Below are positions 20,801 to 28,741 of a DNA stretch of 64,000 bases, piece after piece. The translations under genes and the position numbers were made by a program. Source of the stretch: Agromyces sp. H17E-10 (lineage in GTDB: Bacteria > Actinomycetota > Actinomycetes > Actinomycetales > Microbacteriaceae); assembly GCF_022919715.1 (NCBI RefSeq), contig NZ_CP095042.1, positions 3,100,001 through 3,164,000 of the forward strand, read 5' to 3'. The stretch's first letter is position 1. The number at the start of each line of letters is the position of its first letter. The notes beneath the pieces are model-generated. The model ran no database searches and was not told the origin of the DNA. It saw only the letters and a program-made list of their open reading frames with translations.

Positions 20801-23800
20801 CGCCGCCGCGGAACACGAGGTAGAGGTCGAACGAGTCGTTCGGCACCGTGCTCACGTCGACGACGACATCGGCGAACCGCGTCGAGCCGGTCGCGGGCAC
20901 CTCGGCGGTCGCGAGCAGTGCGCCGTCGGCGGCCCCGCTGCGCAGTTCGATCGAACCGCCCTCGGCGTTCGCCGACACGCGGAGCGCGAGCTTGTCGATG
21001 CGGTGGAGGCTCACGGGGTCGTAGTGCGCCCAGTCGCCGTCGCCCGCGACGACGACCTTGTCGGCCTCGCCGCCCTCGGTGTCGCGGCTGGGGGCCACGG
21101 TGACCCCGGGTGCCGCGCTGTCGAAGAACTCGGCCTGCTTGAGCTTCGGGAACACGAGCGTCGTCGCCGAGCCCGTGAGCGGGTTCTCGCCGCCCTCGCC
21201 GCCGTGGTCGGTGTAGCGAGCGTCGATCGCGAAGAAGATGTCCTCGTCGGGCGCGTGTCCGCCGAGGCTGGTCTCCGTCGTCCCGGTGAGCCCGGAGAGC
21301 GGCGTCAGCGGGTGCGCATGGTCGTCGTGACCGAGCGCGGGCTGGATGATGAGCTCGGAGCCGTCGACCGCGCCGTCCTCGGGGTCGGTCACCTGGGCCG
21401 CCCACGACAGGTCGTCGCCGAAGTCGAAGAAGGCGCCGTTCGGCGGCAGCGAGATGCCGACGTCGGGACGGGTGTTGCCGACCGTGATGGGCACGGTGGT
21501 GGTGCCCGTCTTGCCGTCGGGGTCGGTCACCGTGAGGCGGGCGTCGAAGACGCCGGTCTCGGCGTACGAGTGCGTCGCCGCAGCCGTCGTCGCGTCGGTG
21601 GTGCCGTCGCCGTCGAAGTCCCACGCGTAGGCGAGCGCGGCGTTCTCGGGGTCGGTCGAGGCAGAGCCGTCGAACGCGACCGCGAGCGGTGCCTGCCCCG
21701 AGTCGCGGTCGACCGAGATCTTCGCGATCGGCGAGCGCGAGCCCTGGATGTAGTCGATGCGGTGCAGGCCCGAGTTCGGGTTGTCACGGCCGAAGCCGCC
21801 GCCCCAGTCGAGCACGTAGAGCGATCCGTCGGGGCCGAACTTGGAGTCGATCGGCGCGAGGAACTGCTCCTGGGGCAGGAACGCGTTCACCTTCTCGACC
21901 TGCGAGCCCGATCCGGATGCCGGATCCTTCAGCTGGATCGAGTACATCTTGTTGCGCGCCCACTCGTAGAAGAACGGCTTGCCGTCGTACGAGGCCGGGA
22001 ACTTCGTGTCGGAGACGAGGTCGGGGTCGTAGTCGTACACGGGCCCGCCCATGGGTGCGAGGCCACCGCCCTGGGGGATCATCTCGGGCACCGACGAGCG
22101 CTTGTAGCCGTACCACATGTCGGCCGCGCGGGCTGCGGGCAGCTCGGTGAGGCCCGTGTTGCGCGGCGAGTCGTTGACCGGCGCGTCGCAGTCGAAGAAG
22201 TCGCCGACCGTGACCGGGCTGGTCGTGTAGTCGACGTCGCGGAACGGCTCGTTGTCGCCCATGCAGAGCGGCCAGCCGTAGTTGCCGGGCGTCTTGATGA
22301 GGTTCCACTCGGCGATGCCGGCGGGGCCGCGCGTCGTGGGGGCGTCCGTGCCGTTGTCGGGGGAGTAGTCGGCGAGGCTGATCCAGCCGGTCTCCTGGTC
22401 GACCGAGAAGCGGAACGGGTTGCGGAAGCCCATCGCGTAGATCTCGGGGCGGGTCTTGTCGCCCGGGTCGTCGGCCTCGGGGAAGAGGTTGCCCTCGGGG
22501 ATCGTGTACCCGGGCCCGTCGGCGTTCGGCGTGATGCGCAGCAGCTTGCCGCGCAGGTCGTTGGTGTTCGCCGAGGTCGCGCGCGCGTCGTGGAACGTGC
22601 CGTCGCGGGTCGAGAGCGGGGCGTACCCGCCGCTCGGCTCCGAGTGCGGGTTCACGTCGTCGCCGACGCTCAGGTAGAGGTTGCCGTCGGCGTCGAAGTC
22701 GAGGCCGCCGCCGGTGTGGCCGGGCTCGTCGGGCAGGCGCCGCGCGGGCACCTCGATGACGAGCTCCTCGGTCGCGGGGTCGATCACGCCGTTCTCCATC
22801 GTGAAGCGCGACACGCGGCTGAAGAAGTTGGCCGGGTCGGCGTTGTCGGCCGCGTTCGGCGAGCGGTAGACGTAGAGCCGCCCGTTGTCGGTGAAGTCGG
22901 GGTCGAGTGCGATGCCGAGCAGGCCGTCCTCGCCGCCCGAGTAGACGTCGAGCTGCAGCGCGGTCGTGACGTTGTTCGTCGTCGGGTCCCACACGCGCAC
23001 CTGCCCGCGCACGAGCTCGGTGTAGAAGACGCGTCCGTCGTCGGCGATGTCCATGGCGAACGGCGCCGACGTGTTCTGGTCGAGGGCGACCTTCTCGAAG
23101 TTGCCCCACACGGTGCCGCCGCAGTCGCCGGGCTCGATGCCGGCCGCGTACTTCACGCCGCCGACGATGTGCGCCATGAAGTCGGGCTCGAGGTAGTGCG
23201 AGCCGAAGTGGCCCATCGCCGTCGCCCAGGCCCGGCCGCCGTCGTACGGCTTGCACCACGAGATCGGGTGGTCGTAGCCCATCTTGTTACCGCCGGCGTC
23301 GTAGGTCGACTCGTCCATCGAGGCGAGCACGTGGGCCGTGCCGCGCACGTTGTTCGAGAAGTTGTACCACTCGTCGGCGCGCTCCCAGCGGGTGCCGTCG
23401 AAGTGCTTCGTCGACGGGTGCGCGTGGTCTTCGATCCGCACCGTGCCGGGCTGGCCGGGGTCGATGCCGGTCGCGGCGTGCCCCGGCATGAGTGAGCCGA
23501 CGAGCTCGTCCCACCAGGCGTAGTTGCCGCGCATGTCGGTCGCGTTGTGGATCGCGACGATGCCGCCGCCGGCCTCCTGGTACCGCTCGAGCGCGGCCCG
23601 CTGGTCGGCGTTCCACGGGTCGCCGGAGGCCTGGAACATGATCAGCGCATCGAAGCCGGCGAGATCGGTGTCGTTGAAGATCGTGGAGTCCTCGGTGTGC
23701 GTCACCTCCATGCCCTCGGCCTCGAGGGCGGCCGTGATGAGCGGGGTGCCCTTGTCGATCGCGTCCGTGTGCCGGAACTGCGTCGTCTTGGTGAAGATCA

Positions 23801-23924
23801 GCACATGGGCGCCGTCGTGCGCCTGTGCGGGTGCGGCGGTCGCCGTGATCGCGCCGAGCGCGAGGATCGCGGCGACCGCTCCGGCGAGCAGCCGGGGAAG
23901 GACGTGGTGCAACTTCGACAGCAT
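17829..23924 (-). CDS. Giant secreted ThuA / glucose-sorbosone dehydrogenase-like multidomain protein
   Basis: 2031 residues. Signal peptide 1-35 (cleavage near AQA-HDG). Domains seen: ThuA-like, about 39-255 (KTTQFRHTDAI, IVAIHNATD); six-bladed PQQ-type sugar dehydrogenase propeller, about 275-725 (GLLGIALDPDF, GDDVNPHSEP, GFRNPFRFSVDQETG, APIDSKFGPDGSLYVLDWG); PKD, 731-815; CBM6-like, 926-1050; Ig-like, 1060-1150; three concanavalin-like DUF1349-type domains, about 1165-1715; two OmpL47-type domains (STEYAIGDGAWTAYTE, GTEFRVDGGAWAAYAD); C-terminal cap. No membrane anchor or LPXTG. GGAGG lies five bases before the ATG. Likely a secreted sugar- or polysaccharide-acting oxidoreductase; substrate unknown. 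Confidence 0.9.
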   Translation of the reverse strand: MLSKLHHVLPRLLAGAVAAILALGAITATAAPAQAHDGAHVLIFTKTTQFRHTDAIDKGTPLITAALEAEGMEVTHTEDSTIFNDTDLAGFDALIMFQASGDPWNADQRAALERYQEAGGGIVAIHNATDMRGNYAWWDELVGSLMPGHAATGIDPGQPGTVRIEDHAHPSTKHFDGTRWERADEWYNFSNNVRGTAHVLASMDESTYDAGGNKMGYDHPISWCKPYDGGRAWATAMGHFGSHYLEPDFMAHIVGGVKYAAGIEPGDCGGTVWGNFEKVALDQNTSAPFAMDIADDGRVFYTELVRGQVRVWDPTTNNVTTALQLDVYSGGEDGLLGIALDPDFTDNGRLYVYRSPNAADNADPANFFSRVSRFTMENGVIDPATEELVIEVPARRLPDEPGHTGGGLDFDADGNLYLSVGDDVNPHSEPSGGYAPLSTRDGTFHDARATSANTNDLRGKLLRITPNADGPGYTIPEGNLFPEADDPGDKTRPEIYAMGFRNPFRFSVDQETGWISLADYSPDNGTDAPTTRGPAGIAEWNLIKTPGNYGWPLCMGDNEPFRDVDYTTSPVTVGDFFDCDAPVNDSPRNTGLTELPAARAADMWYGYKRSSVPEMIPQGGGLAPMGGPVYDYDPDLVSDTKFPASYDGKPFFYEWARNKMYSIQLKDPASGSGSQVEKVNAFLPQEQFLAPIDSKFGPDGSLYVLDWGGGFGRDNPNSGLHRIDYIQGSRSPIAKISVDRDSGQAPLAVAFDGSASTDPENAALAYAWDFDGDGTTDATTAAATHSYAETGVFDARLTVTDPDGKTGTTTVPITVGNTRPDVGISLPPNGAFFDFGDDLSWAAQVTDPEDGAVDGSELIIQPALGHDDHAHPLTPLSGLTGTTETSLGGHAPDEDIFFAIDARYTDHGGEGGENPLTGSATTLVFPKLKQAEFFDSAAPGVTVAPSRDTEGGEADKVVVAGDGDWAHYDPVSLHRIDKLALRVSANAEGGSIELRSGAADGALLATAEVPATGSTRFADVVVDVSTVPNDSFDLYLVFRGGETKLNFIEAFGRGSSPTAAPDVAITSPAAGGELEPGQDVTISADASDPYNPDGTVTAVEFFVDGESIGTDDSAPYSATLATPEEGLYDLTAVATNEAGKSRTSRVVVAQVGELFGDLVPFTNADGVFERLGDGRFRITGAGDDTWQGIDEYSTLYAPAGGDDGWEAVVKVDAQQNTNGSAKAGVIVRNDVTQPGTSPGYAMVGIRPSGGVEFLADPDGNGQLNTSVAGGTTSYPVWVKLKRDGASYTAYFSKNGTTWTQVGGAVTLTGAAATQDVGMFMVSHASSAGTVDFADFAIDTDPQGPEPERPLVPLMCPGAPLSDEFEAPVVGAAWALRSGTVPVTQSAGALNLPVTAGDINEASTGPVSFAGKDLPTGAWEATTKLTLAHTSHWQWAGLVVHQSDDEYNKLAFVRNQNGNRFIEFQSETGGSRTTAAAPTLPADFPSTIHLKLTSDGTTLTGAYSADGTSWTPLAGSLQLKQDARIGLMAAGDLGSTPVVAKADWFRFAPEPVPGAAVTPNDEFDGTSLDGCRWSETVRYDSNHLRVADGHLKIETQPGDINGTNPITPRNFVLTKAPEGDWVATTKFTAPLKHRWQLAGLMMWADDDNYVKADVVAYNNPGTALDLRAELAGEVDAQGIGNRNLNIADSSESGYWYIRVTKTGDVYTAEVSDGGVNWTSIGAGITFAKPLRGLGLMAIGPQQEEPVVVGFDSFTLETEQADETAPTTTLTWSPAEPDGEDGWYTAAPSFALEATDADGTGVASTEYAIGDGAWTAYTEPVAVTGEGEATVAFRSTDAAGNVEEAGTSTVKVDTVAPVTTATVEAGDGDAVVTLAATDDTSGAAGTEFRVDGGAWAAYADPIVVSGAGDHTVDYRSVDVAGNLEDDQTARLTIDEPIPVELKVTATAVTQCLAGTAQVAVYAANTGNSPADLVISTPWGDHEIADVAAGSAVYHLFDTGTAKLKKGTLTVSLRHQDGEHEAEARAAYAKANCK

Positions 23925-24003
23925 GAGACCTCCGTTGGTTTCAGATGCTGGACACGCGAACCATCACGAATCGAGTGCGAGCCCGGTCCTGAACCTAGGG
24001 AGA

Positions 24004-24040
24004 CTTTTGCCGTTCGTCAAGCAAAAGATGTTTGAACATC
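24004..24040. promoter_or_regulatory. Two inverted repeats upstream of the ThuA gene, candidate operator
   Basis: CTTTTGC-N10-GCAAAAG (24004-24027) is followed by GATGTT-TG-AACATC (24027-24040) in an AT-richer stretch 80-116 bases before the start. The form fits a carbohydrate-responsive repressor such as a ROK or LacI protein; no regulator gene adjoins. Inferred from symmetry and location only. Confidence 0.45.
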
Positions 24041-24090
24041 GACTTCTTACGGAATCCGATCGTTTTGTAATGCGCGATCATGCGCGGAAT

Positions 24091-24954
24091 TCACGGGTCG
24101 GGATGCCGCGGCGCGACCGCCGCCCACGGCAGGGTGAGCTCCCCGAGCCGACTGCGCCGCGGACCGCCGATCACGGGCCAGCCCTCGTGCCGGAGGGTGG
24201 CGACCATCGCGATCCAGCGCTGCGAGGGCCCGTAGACGGCGAGCGGTGCGTGCATGCGCCAGCCCGCGTCGAGCGCACCGAGCAGCTCGTGGATCCGTTC
24301 GCCCGGTACGTTGCGATGGATGAGCGCCTTCGGCAGCCGCTCGGCGACGACCGACGGCGCCTCGAGCCCCGAGCGGCGCAGGCTGATCGTGAACGTGCGT
24401 GGTCCCTCGCTGCCGAGTCCCACCCAGCTGGCCACCCGGCCGAGTTCGTCGCACGTGCCCTCGACGACGAGTCCGCCGGGTGCGAGCCGTGAGGCCATGA
24501 GGCCCCACGCCCCGGGCACCTCGGCCTCGTCGTACTGCCGCAGCACGTTGAACGCGCGGATCACCGCTGGTCGCCGGCCGCCCGGCGTCGGCACCTCGAA
24601 CCCGCCGATCGCGAAGTCCACATCGAGGTCGGGGGCGAAGTGCGCGTCGCCGGCCCGCACCCGCTCGAGCTGTTCGCGCGCGACCCGGACGCGTTCGGGC
24701 TCGATCTCGAGGCCGAGCACGTGCACGTCGGGCCGCACGTGCGAGAGCCGCGAGGCGAGCTCGAGCGCTGTGACGCCGCTCGCGCCGTAGCCGAGGTCGA
24801 CGACGAAGGGGTCGGGCGCGTGCAGGAGCGCGGGGTGCGCGGCGATCCAGCGGTCGACACGGCGCAGCCGGTTCGTGTTCGTCGTGCCGCGGGTCACGGT
24901 GCCGACGCGCTGCCCGGGACGCAGCCGCCTGGGGTGGGGCGAGGCGTCGGGCAT
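24091..24954 (-). CDS. Class I SAM-dependent methyltransferase
   Basis: 287 residues with a Rossmann-type SAM site: motif I VDLGYGASGVTALELA, acidic loop LGLEIEPERV and post-motif APGGLVVEGTCDELGR. Start taken at 24954 (GGAGG directly upstream); an ATG at 25017 would overlap the divergent gpmA start and lacks support. The substrate cannot be told. It is divergent from gpmA with about 60 bases between starts. Confidence 0.8.
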   Translation of the reverse strand: MPDASPHPRRLRPGQRVGTVTRGTTNTNRLRRVDRWIAAHPALLHAPDPFVVDLGYGASGVTALELASRLSHVRPDVHVLGLEIEPERVRVAREQLERVRAGDAHFAPDLDVDFAIGGFEVPTPGGRRPAVIRAFNVLRQYDEAEVPGAWGLMASRLAPGGLVVEGTCDELGRVASWVGLGSEGPRTFTISLRRSGLEAPSVVAERLPKALIHRNVPGERIHELLGALDAGWRMHAPLAVYGPSQRWIAMVATLRHEGWPVIGGPRRSRLGELTLPWAAVAPRHPDP

Positions 24955-25015
24955 GCCTCCAGTCTCGCGCGTCACACGATCGGGGTCGCGGATGCCTCGC
25001 CGGTAGGCTGTTCGC

Positions 25016-25762
25016 ATGCCTCACACCCTCGTGCTGCTCCGCCACGGCAACAGCGAATGGAACCAGAAGAACCTGTTCACCGGTTGGGTCGACGTGCGAC
25101 TCTCCGAGCTCGGCCGCACCGAGGCCGCGCGCGCCGGCGAGCTGCTGCGAGAGTCGGGGCTGCTGCCCGACGTGCTGCACACCTCGGTGCTGACCCGCGC
25201 GATCCAGACGGCGAACATCGCGCTCGACGTCGCCGACCGCGCGTGGATCGACGTGCGCCGCACGTGGCGCCTGAACGAGCGCCACTACGGGGCGCTGCAG
25301 GGCCTCGACAAGGCCGAGACGCTCGAGAAGTACGGTCCCGAGCAGTTCCAGCTCTGGCGCCGCTCGTTCGACGTGCCGCCGCCCGTGCTCGCCGACGACT
25401 CCGAGTTCTCGCAGGTCGGCGACCCGCGCTACGCGTCGCTCAGCGACGACGAGCTGCCCCGCACCGAGTGCCTGAAGGACGTCATCGCCCGCATGCTGCC
25501 GTACTGGGAGGAGGGCATCGTCCCCGACCTCGCCGCCGGGAAGACGGTCCTCGTGACGGCGCACGGCAATTCGCTGCGCGCCCTCGTGAAGCACCTCGAC
25601 GGCATCAGCGACGACGACATCGCCGAGCTCAACATCCCGACGGGCATCCCGCTCGTCTACGAGCTCGACGACGAGTTCCGCCCGGCGAAGCCGGCCGAGT
25701 ACCTCGACCCCGAGGCCGCCGCAGCGGGTGCCGCAGCCGTCGCCGCGCAGGGCAAGAAGTAG
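25016..25762 (+). CDS. gpmA: 2,3-bisphosphoglycerate-dependent phosphoglycerate mutase
   Basis: 248-residue glycolytic enzyme that interconverts 3- and 2-phosphoglycerate through a phosphohistidine. [18 protein letters not shown] holds the phospho-accepting His; the second catalytic His is in [13 protein letters not shown], and ERHYGALQG is the BPG-binding loop. TAGGCT lies exactly six bases before the ATG, so the mRNA is probably leaderless. gpmA beside phoU/senX3/regX3 is a conserved actinobacterial order (Rv0489-Rv0491 in M. tuberculosis). Confidence 0.97.
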   Translation: MPHTLVLLRHGNSEWNQKNLFTGWVDVRLSELGRTEAARAGELLRESGLLPDVLHTSVLTRAIQTANIALDVADRAWIDVRRTWRLNERHYGALQGLDKAETLEKYGPEQFQLWRRSFDVPPPVLADDSEFSQVGDPRYASLSDDELPRTECLKDVIARMLPYWEEGIVPDLAAGKTVLVTAHGNSLRALVKHLDGISDDDIAELNIPTGIPLVYELDDEFRPAKPAEYLDPEAAAAGAAAVAAQGKK

Positions 25763-25781
25763 CCGCGAGCAACTGACAGAC

Positions 25782-25815
25782 GACGAGGGGGATGCCTGGC
25801 GGCATCCCCCTCGTC
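25782..25815. terminator. Bidirectional terminator between gpmA and phoU
   Basis: Perfect 15-bp stem (GACGAGGGGGATGCC and complement) with loop TGGC between convergent stops. Confidence 0.85.
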
Positions 25816-25830
25816 ATGTCTGCAGGGCGC

Positions 25831-26490
25831 TCAGAGCGCGGACTTCTCGGGGTCCCAGTCGCCCGTCGCGAGGTACTGCACCTTCTTCGCGATCGAGACG
25901 GCGTGGTCGGCGAATCGCTCGTGGTACCGGCTCGCGAGGGTCGCGTCGACCGTGTCGACCGTCTCGCCCTTCCACTTCTCGCCGAGCACCTTGTCGAACA
26001 CCGAGAGGTGCAGTGCGTCGACCTTGTCGTCCTCGTTGCGGATCTCCTCGGCGAGGTGCACGTCCTCCGTGCGCAGCAGCTCGACGAGCTTGCGCGCGAT
26101 CTCGACGTCGAGCCGGCCCATCTCGGCGAACGTCGGGCGCAGCGACTTCGGCACGACCTTGTCGGGGAAGCGGTAGCGGGCCAGCTGCGAGATGTGGGTC
26201 GACATGTCGCCCATGCGCTCGAGCGAGGCGCTGACGCGCAGCGCGCTCACGACGATGCGCAGGTCGCGCGCGACGGGCTGCTGGCGGGCGAGGATCGTGA
26301 TCGCGAGCTCGTCGAGCTCGACGGCGGCCTGGTCGATCTTGTCGTCGTCCGCGATCACCTCTTCCGCCAGGCTGACGTCGGACTCGTTGAACGCCCGGGT
26401 CGCCTTGTCGATCGAAACGGCGACGAGGTCGGCGATCTCGACGAGTCGCTCCTGCACCTCGGCCAGCTCCTGCTGGAAGACCTCACGCAT
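25831..26490 (-). CDS. phoU: Phosphate signalling protein PhoU
   Basis: 219-residue all-helical protein made of two PhoU three-helix repeats. Metal-binding motifs EEVIADDDKID and EEIRNEDDKVD are clear. PhoU keeps the Pst/SenX3 signalling complex off when phosphate is ample. The start MREVFQQELAEVQERL is typical. It is divergent from senX3 across 189 bases that hold three 11-bp PHO-like units oriented towards phoU. Confidence 0.95.
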   Translation of the reverse strand: MREVFQQELAEVQERLVEIADLVAVSIDKATRAFNESDVSLAEEVIADDDKIDQAAVELDELAITILARQQPVARDLRIVVSALRVSASLERMGDMSTHISQLARYRFPDKVVPKSLRPTFAEMGRLDVEIARKLVELLRTEDVHLAEEIRNEDDKVDALHLSVFDKVLGEKWKGETVDTVDATLASRYHERFADHAVSIAKKVQYLATGDWDPEKSAL

Positions 26491-26574
26491 GTTCGGGATA
26501 CCTCTGTCTCTCATCGGCCGCGCGCACAGCACGAACGGGCCGGGTCGATTCCGGCTCCGCGCCATCATCCCCGG

Positions 26575-26607
26575 CGCAGGTGAACAACAGGTGCCGGGTC
26601 CGTGAAC
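26575..26607 (-). promoter_or_regulatory. Candidate three-unit PHO box between phoU and senX3
   Basis: On the minus strand 11-bp units GTTCACGGACC, CGGCACCTGTT and GTTCACCTGCG are contiguous. The outer two keep the GTTCAC core exactly 22 bases apart and the middle one is degenerate. The site is 85-117 bases upstream of phoU and 73-105 upstream of senX3. Confidence 0.6.
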
Positions 26608-26679
26608 ACTCCCCAACGTACCGCCAGCCTGCGGCGCACGCGGCGAATCGCGCCGTCGCGGCGTCGTTAGTCTGGTGCC

Positions 26680-28008
26680 ATGGACTCCACCTGGGCAGTG
26701 CTCACCGCGCTCGCCTTCGGCCTCTTCCTCGGGGCAGCCTTCATGATCGTGCTGCACATGGCCGAGCGGCGCGGCTCGAGCGCTGCGAAGGTCGTCGCGC
26801 CGACGATCCCCGACGGCGTCGACCAGGTGCTCGACGTGCTGGAGTCCGCGGGCGTCGTGCTCGACCCCTCGAACAACGTGCTGCGCGCGTCGCCCGGCGC
26901 ACTCGCGATGGGGCTCGTGCGACATCAGGCGCTCGTGCACCCCGAGCTCCTCGAGCTCGTCGCCGCGGTGCGACGCTCGGGCGAGCCCGTCGCCGAGGAG
27001 CTGGCGGTCGCCCGCTCGTCGCAGGGCGACGCGACGATTCGGCTCCGGGTGCGGGTCGCGCGGCTCGGCACCCGCTTCGTGCTGCTCCTCGCGGAGGATC
27101 GCACCGAGTCGTACCGGCTCGACGAGGTGCGTCGCGACTTCGTCGCGAACATCAGTCACGAGCTCAAGACGCCGATCGCGTCGGTGAGCCTCCTCGCCGA
27201 GGCGCTCGACCAGGCGGCCGACGAACCCGATCAGGTGCGGCGGTTCGCCGGACGCCTGTCCATCGAGGCGACCCGGCTCGCCCACATCACGAGCGAGGTC
27301 ATCGAGCTCTCCCGCCTGCAGGCTCGAGACGCCCTCCGGCCCGACGTGCTCGTCGACATCGACGAGGTCGTCGCCGCGGCCGTCGACCAGAACCGCGTCG
27401 TCGCGGGCGGCAAGCGCGTCGAGGTCGCGGTGAAGGCCGCGACCGGTGCGAAGGCCTACGGCGACCGTGCGCTCATGGTCGTGGCCGTGCACAACCTGGT
27501 GGCCAACGCGATCGCCTACTCGAACGAGGGCGGGCGCGTCGGGGTGGGCACGAAGATCGTCGACGGCGCCGTCGAGATCGCGGTCACCGACCAGGGCATC
27601 GGCATCGACGCCGACGAGCTCGACCGCGTCTTCGAACGCTTCTACCGGGTCGACCAGGCGCGCTCGCGCAACACGGGCGGCTCGGGGCTCGGGCTCAGCA
27701 TCGTCAAGCACACGGTGCAGAACCACGGCGGCGACGTGCGCGTGTGGTCGCAGCCGGGCCGCGGGTCGACCTTCATGATCACCCTGCCGCTCGCCGACGA
27801 GGCGGCTGCGACGGCCGCCCCCGCGCGCGAGGAACCGACCGAGGGGCCGGCTCCGAAGACTCCGAAGGTCGCGAAGGCCGCGAAGGCCGCGAAGACCCCG
27901 AAGGCCGCGAAGACCCCGAAGGCCGCGAAGACCCCGAAGGCGGATGCCGCAGGCACCAGCCGACCCGCTGCGAAGGTCGCAGCATCCGACCGAGGAGAAC
28001 ACCTGTGA
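26680..28008 (+). CDS. senX3: Sensor histidine kinase SenX3 with a basic Lys/Ala/Pro tail
   Basis: 442 residues: one membrane helix (8-26), a PAS-like region (about 45-140), H-box FVANISHELKTP (His160), N-box (271-283), G-boxes DQGIGID and GGSGLGLSIVKH. It phosphorylates RegX3 when phosphate is low. Residues 392-421 form a repeat of K-T-P-K-A-A units (DNA period 18 bp), resembling a histone-H1-like tail and unusual for SenX3. TAGTCT lies six bases before the ATG (leaderless). The stop overlaps the regX3 GTG start by four bases. Confidence 0.92.
   Translation: MDSTWAVLTALAFGLFLGAAFMIVLHMAERRGSSAAKVVAPTIPDGVDQVLDVLESAGVVLDPSNNVLRASPGALAMGLVRHQALVHPELLELVAAVRRSGEPVAEELAVARSSQGDATIRLRVRVARLGTRFVLLLAEDRTESYRLDEVRRDFVANISHELKTPIASVSLLAEALDQAADEPDQVRRFAGRLSIEATRLAHITSEVIELSRLQARDALRPDVLVDIDEVVAAAVDQNRVVAGGKRVEVAVKAATGAKAYGDRALMVVAVHNLVANAIAYSNEGGRVGVGTKIVDGAVEIAVTDQGIGIDADELDRVFERFYRVDQARSRNTGGSGLGLSIVKHTVQNHGGDVRVWSQPGRGSTFMITLPLADEAAATAAPAREEPTEGPAPKTPKVAKAAKAAKTPKAAKTPKAAKTPKADAAGTSRPAAKVAASDRGEHL
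27853..27943. repeat. 18-bp tandem repeat encoding the SenX3 basic tail
   Basis: Units of AAGACCCCGAAGGCCGCG recur about three times in perfect register after related AAGGCCGCG units, giving the lysine-rich C-terminus. Confidence 0.85.
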
Positions 28009-28685
28009 CCCGCATCCTGCTCGTCGAGGACGAGATCGCCCTCTCCGACCCGCTGAGCTTCCTGCTCGAGCGCGAGGGCTACGAGGTCGAGGTGGCGGCC
28101 GACGGCCCCTCGGCGATCGCCGCCTTCGACCGGGCCGGGGCAGATCTCGTGCTCCTCGACCTCATGCTTCCGGGCCTGCCCGGCACTGAGGTCTGCCGGG
28201 AGCTGCGCAACCGGTCGACCGTGCCGATCATCATGCTGACGGCGAAGGACTCCGAGATCGACATCGTCGTGGGCCTCGAGCTGGGGGCCGACGACTACGT
28301 GACGAAGCCCTACAAGACCCGCGAGCTCCTCGCGCGCATCCGCGCGGTGCTGCGTCGGCGCACGGAGATCGAGGACTTCGACGAGTCGGTGCTCGAGGGC
28401 GGGCGGGTGCGCATGGACGTCGACCGGCACACCGTCGAGGTCGACGGCGTCGCGGTGCCGATGCCGCTCAAGGAGTTCGAGCTGCTCGAGCTGCTCATGC
28501 GCAACCCGGGTCGCGTGCTCACGCGCGGCCAGCTCATCGACCGGGTGTGGGGATCCGACTACTTCGGCGACACGAAGACGCTCGACGTGCACATCAAGCG
28601 CATCCGCTCGAAGATCGAGCAGCAGCCCTCCGAGCCGGTGCAGCTCGTGACGGTGCGCGGGCTCGGCTACCGCTTCGAGGCGTAG
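28005..28685 (+). CDS. regX3: Response regulator RegX3
   Basis: 226-residue OmpR-class regulator. The receiver has the acidic pair (VEDE), phospho-acceptor Asp in LVLLDLMLP, and Lys in YVTKPYKTRELLARI; the C-terminal winged helix shows ELLELLMRNPGRVLTRGQL and DTKTLDVHIKRIRSKIE. It activates phosphate-starvation genes through GTTCAC-type repeats; such repeats lie at pstS and phoU here. Start GTG at 28005 has GAGGAG in the end of senX3 and overlaps its stop (GTGA). Confidence 0.95.
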   Translation: MTRILLVEDEIALSDPLSFLLEREGYEVEVAADGPSAIAAFDRAGADLVLLDLMLPGLPGTEVCRELRNRSTVPIIMLTAKDSEIDIVVGLELGADDYVTKPYKTRELLARIRAVLRRRTEIEDFDESVLEGGRVRMDVDRHTVEVDGVAVPMPLKEFELLELLMRNPGRVLTRGQLIDRVWGSDYFGDTKTLDVHIKRIRSKIEQQPSEPVQLVTVRGLGYRFEA

Positions 28686-28727
28686 GCGCACCCGTGCAGC
28701 ACCGGCCCCCGAACGGGGGTCACGTGT

Positions 28728-28741
28728 GGCACGATCGTGCC
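28728..28741. promoter_or_regulatory. Perfect 14-bp palindrome touching a start codon
   Basis: GGCACGATCGTGCC is self-complementary and ends at the base before the ATG at 28742. It leaves no ribosome site there. It could be an operator or an mRNA foldback covering the start. Confidence 0.4.

Noticed and set aside
17820..23495. Long open frames antisense to the ThuA gene, and similar ones opposite pst, ppk and groEL
   Set aside because: They show the Arg/Val/Asp-rich composition expected from reading high-GC genes backwards and have no start-site or domain support.
24955..25017. Longer methyltransferase starting at 25017
   Set aside because: That start overlaps the divergent gpmA start codon and has no ribosome site.
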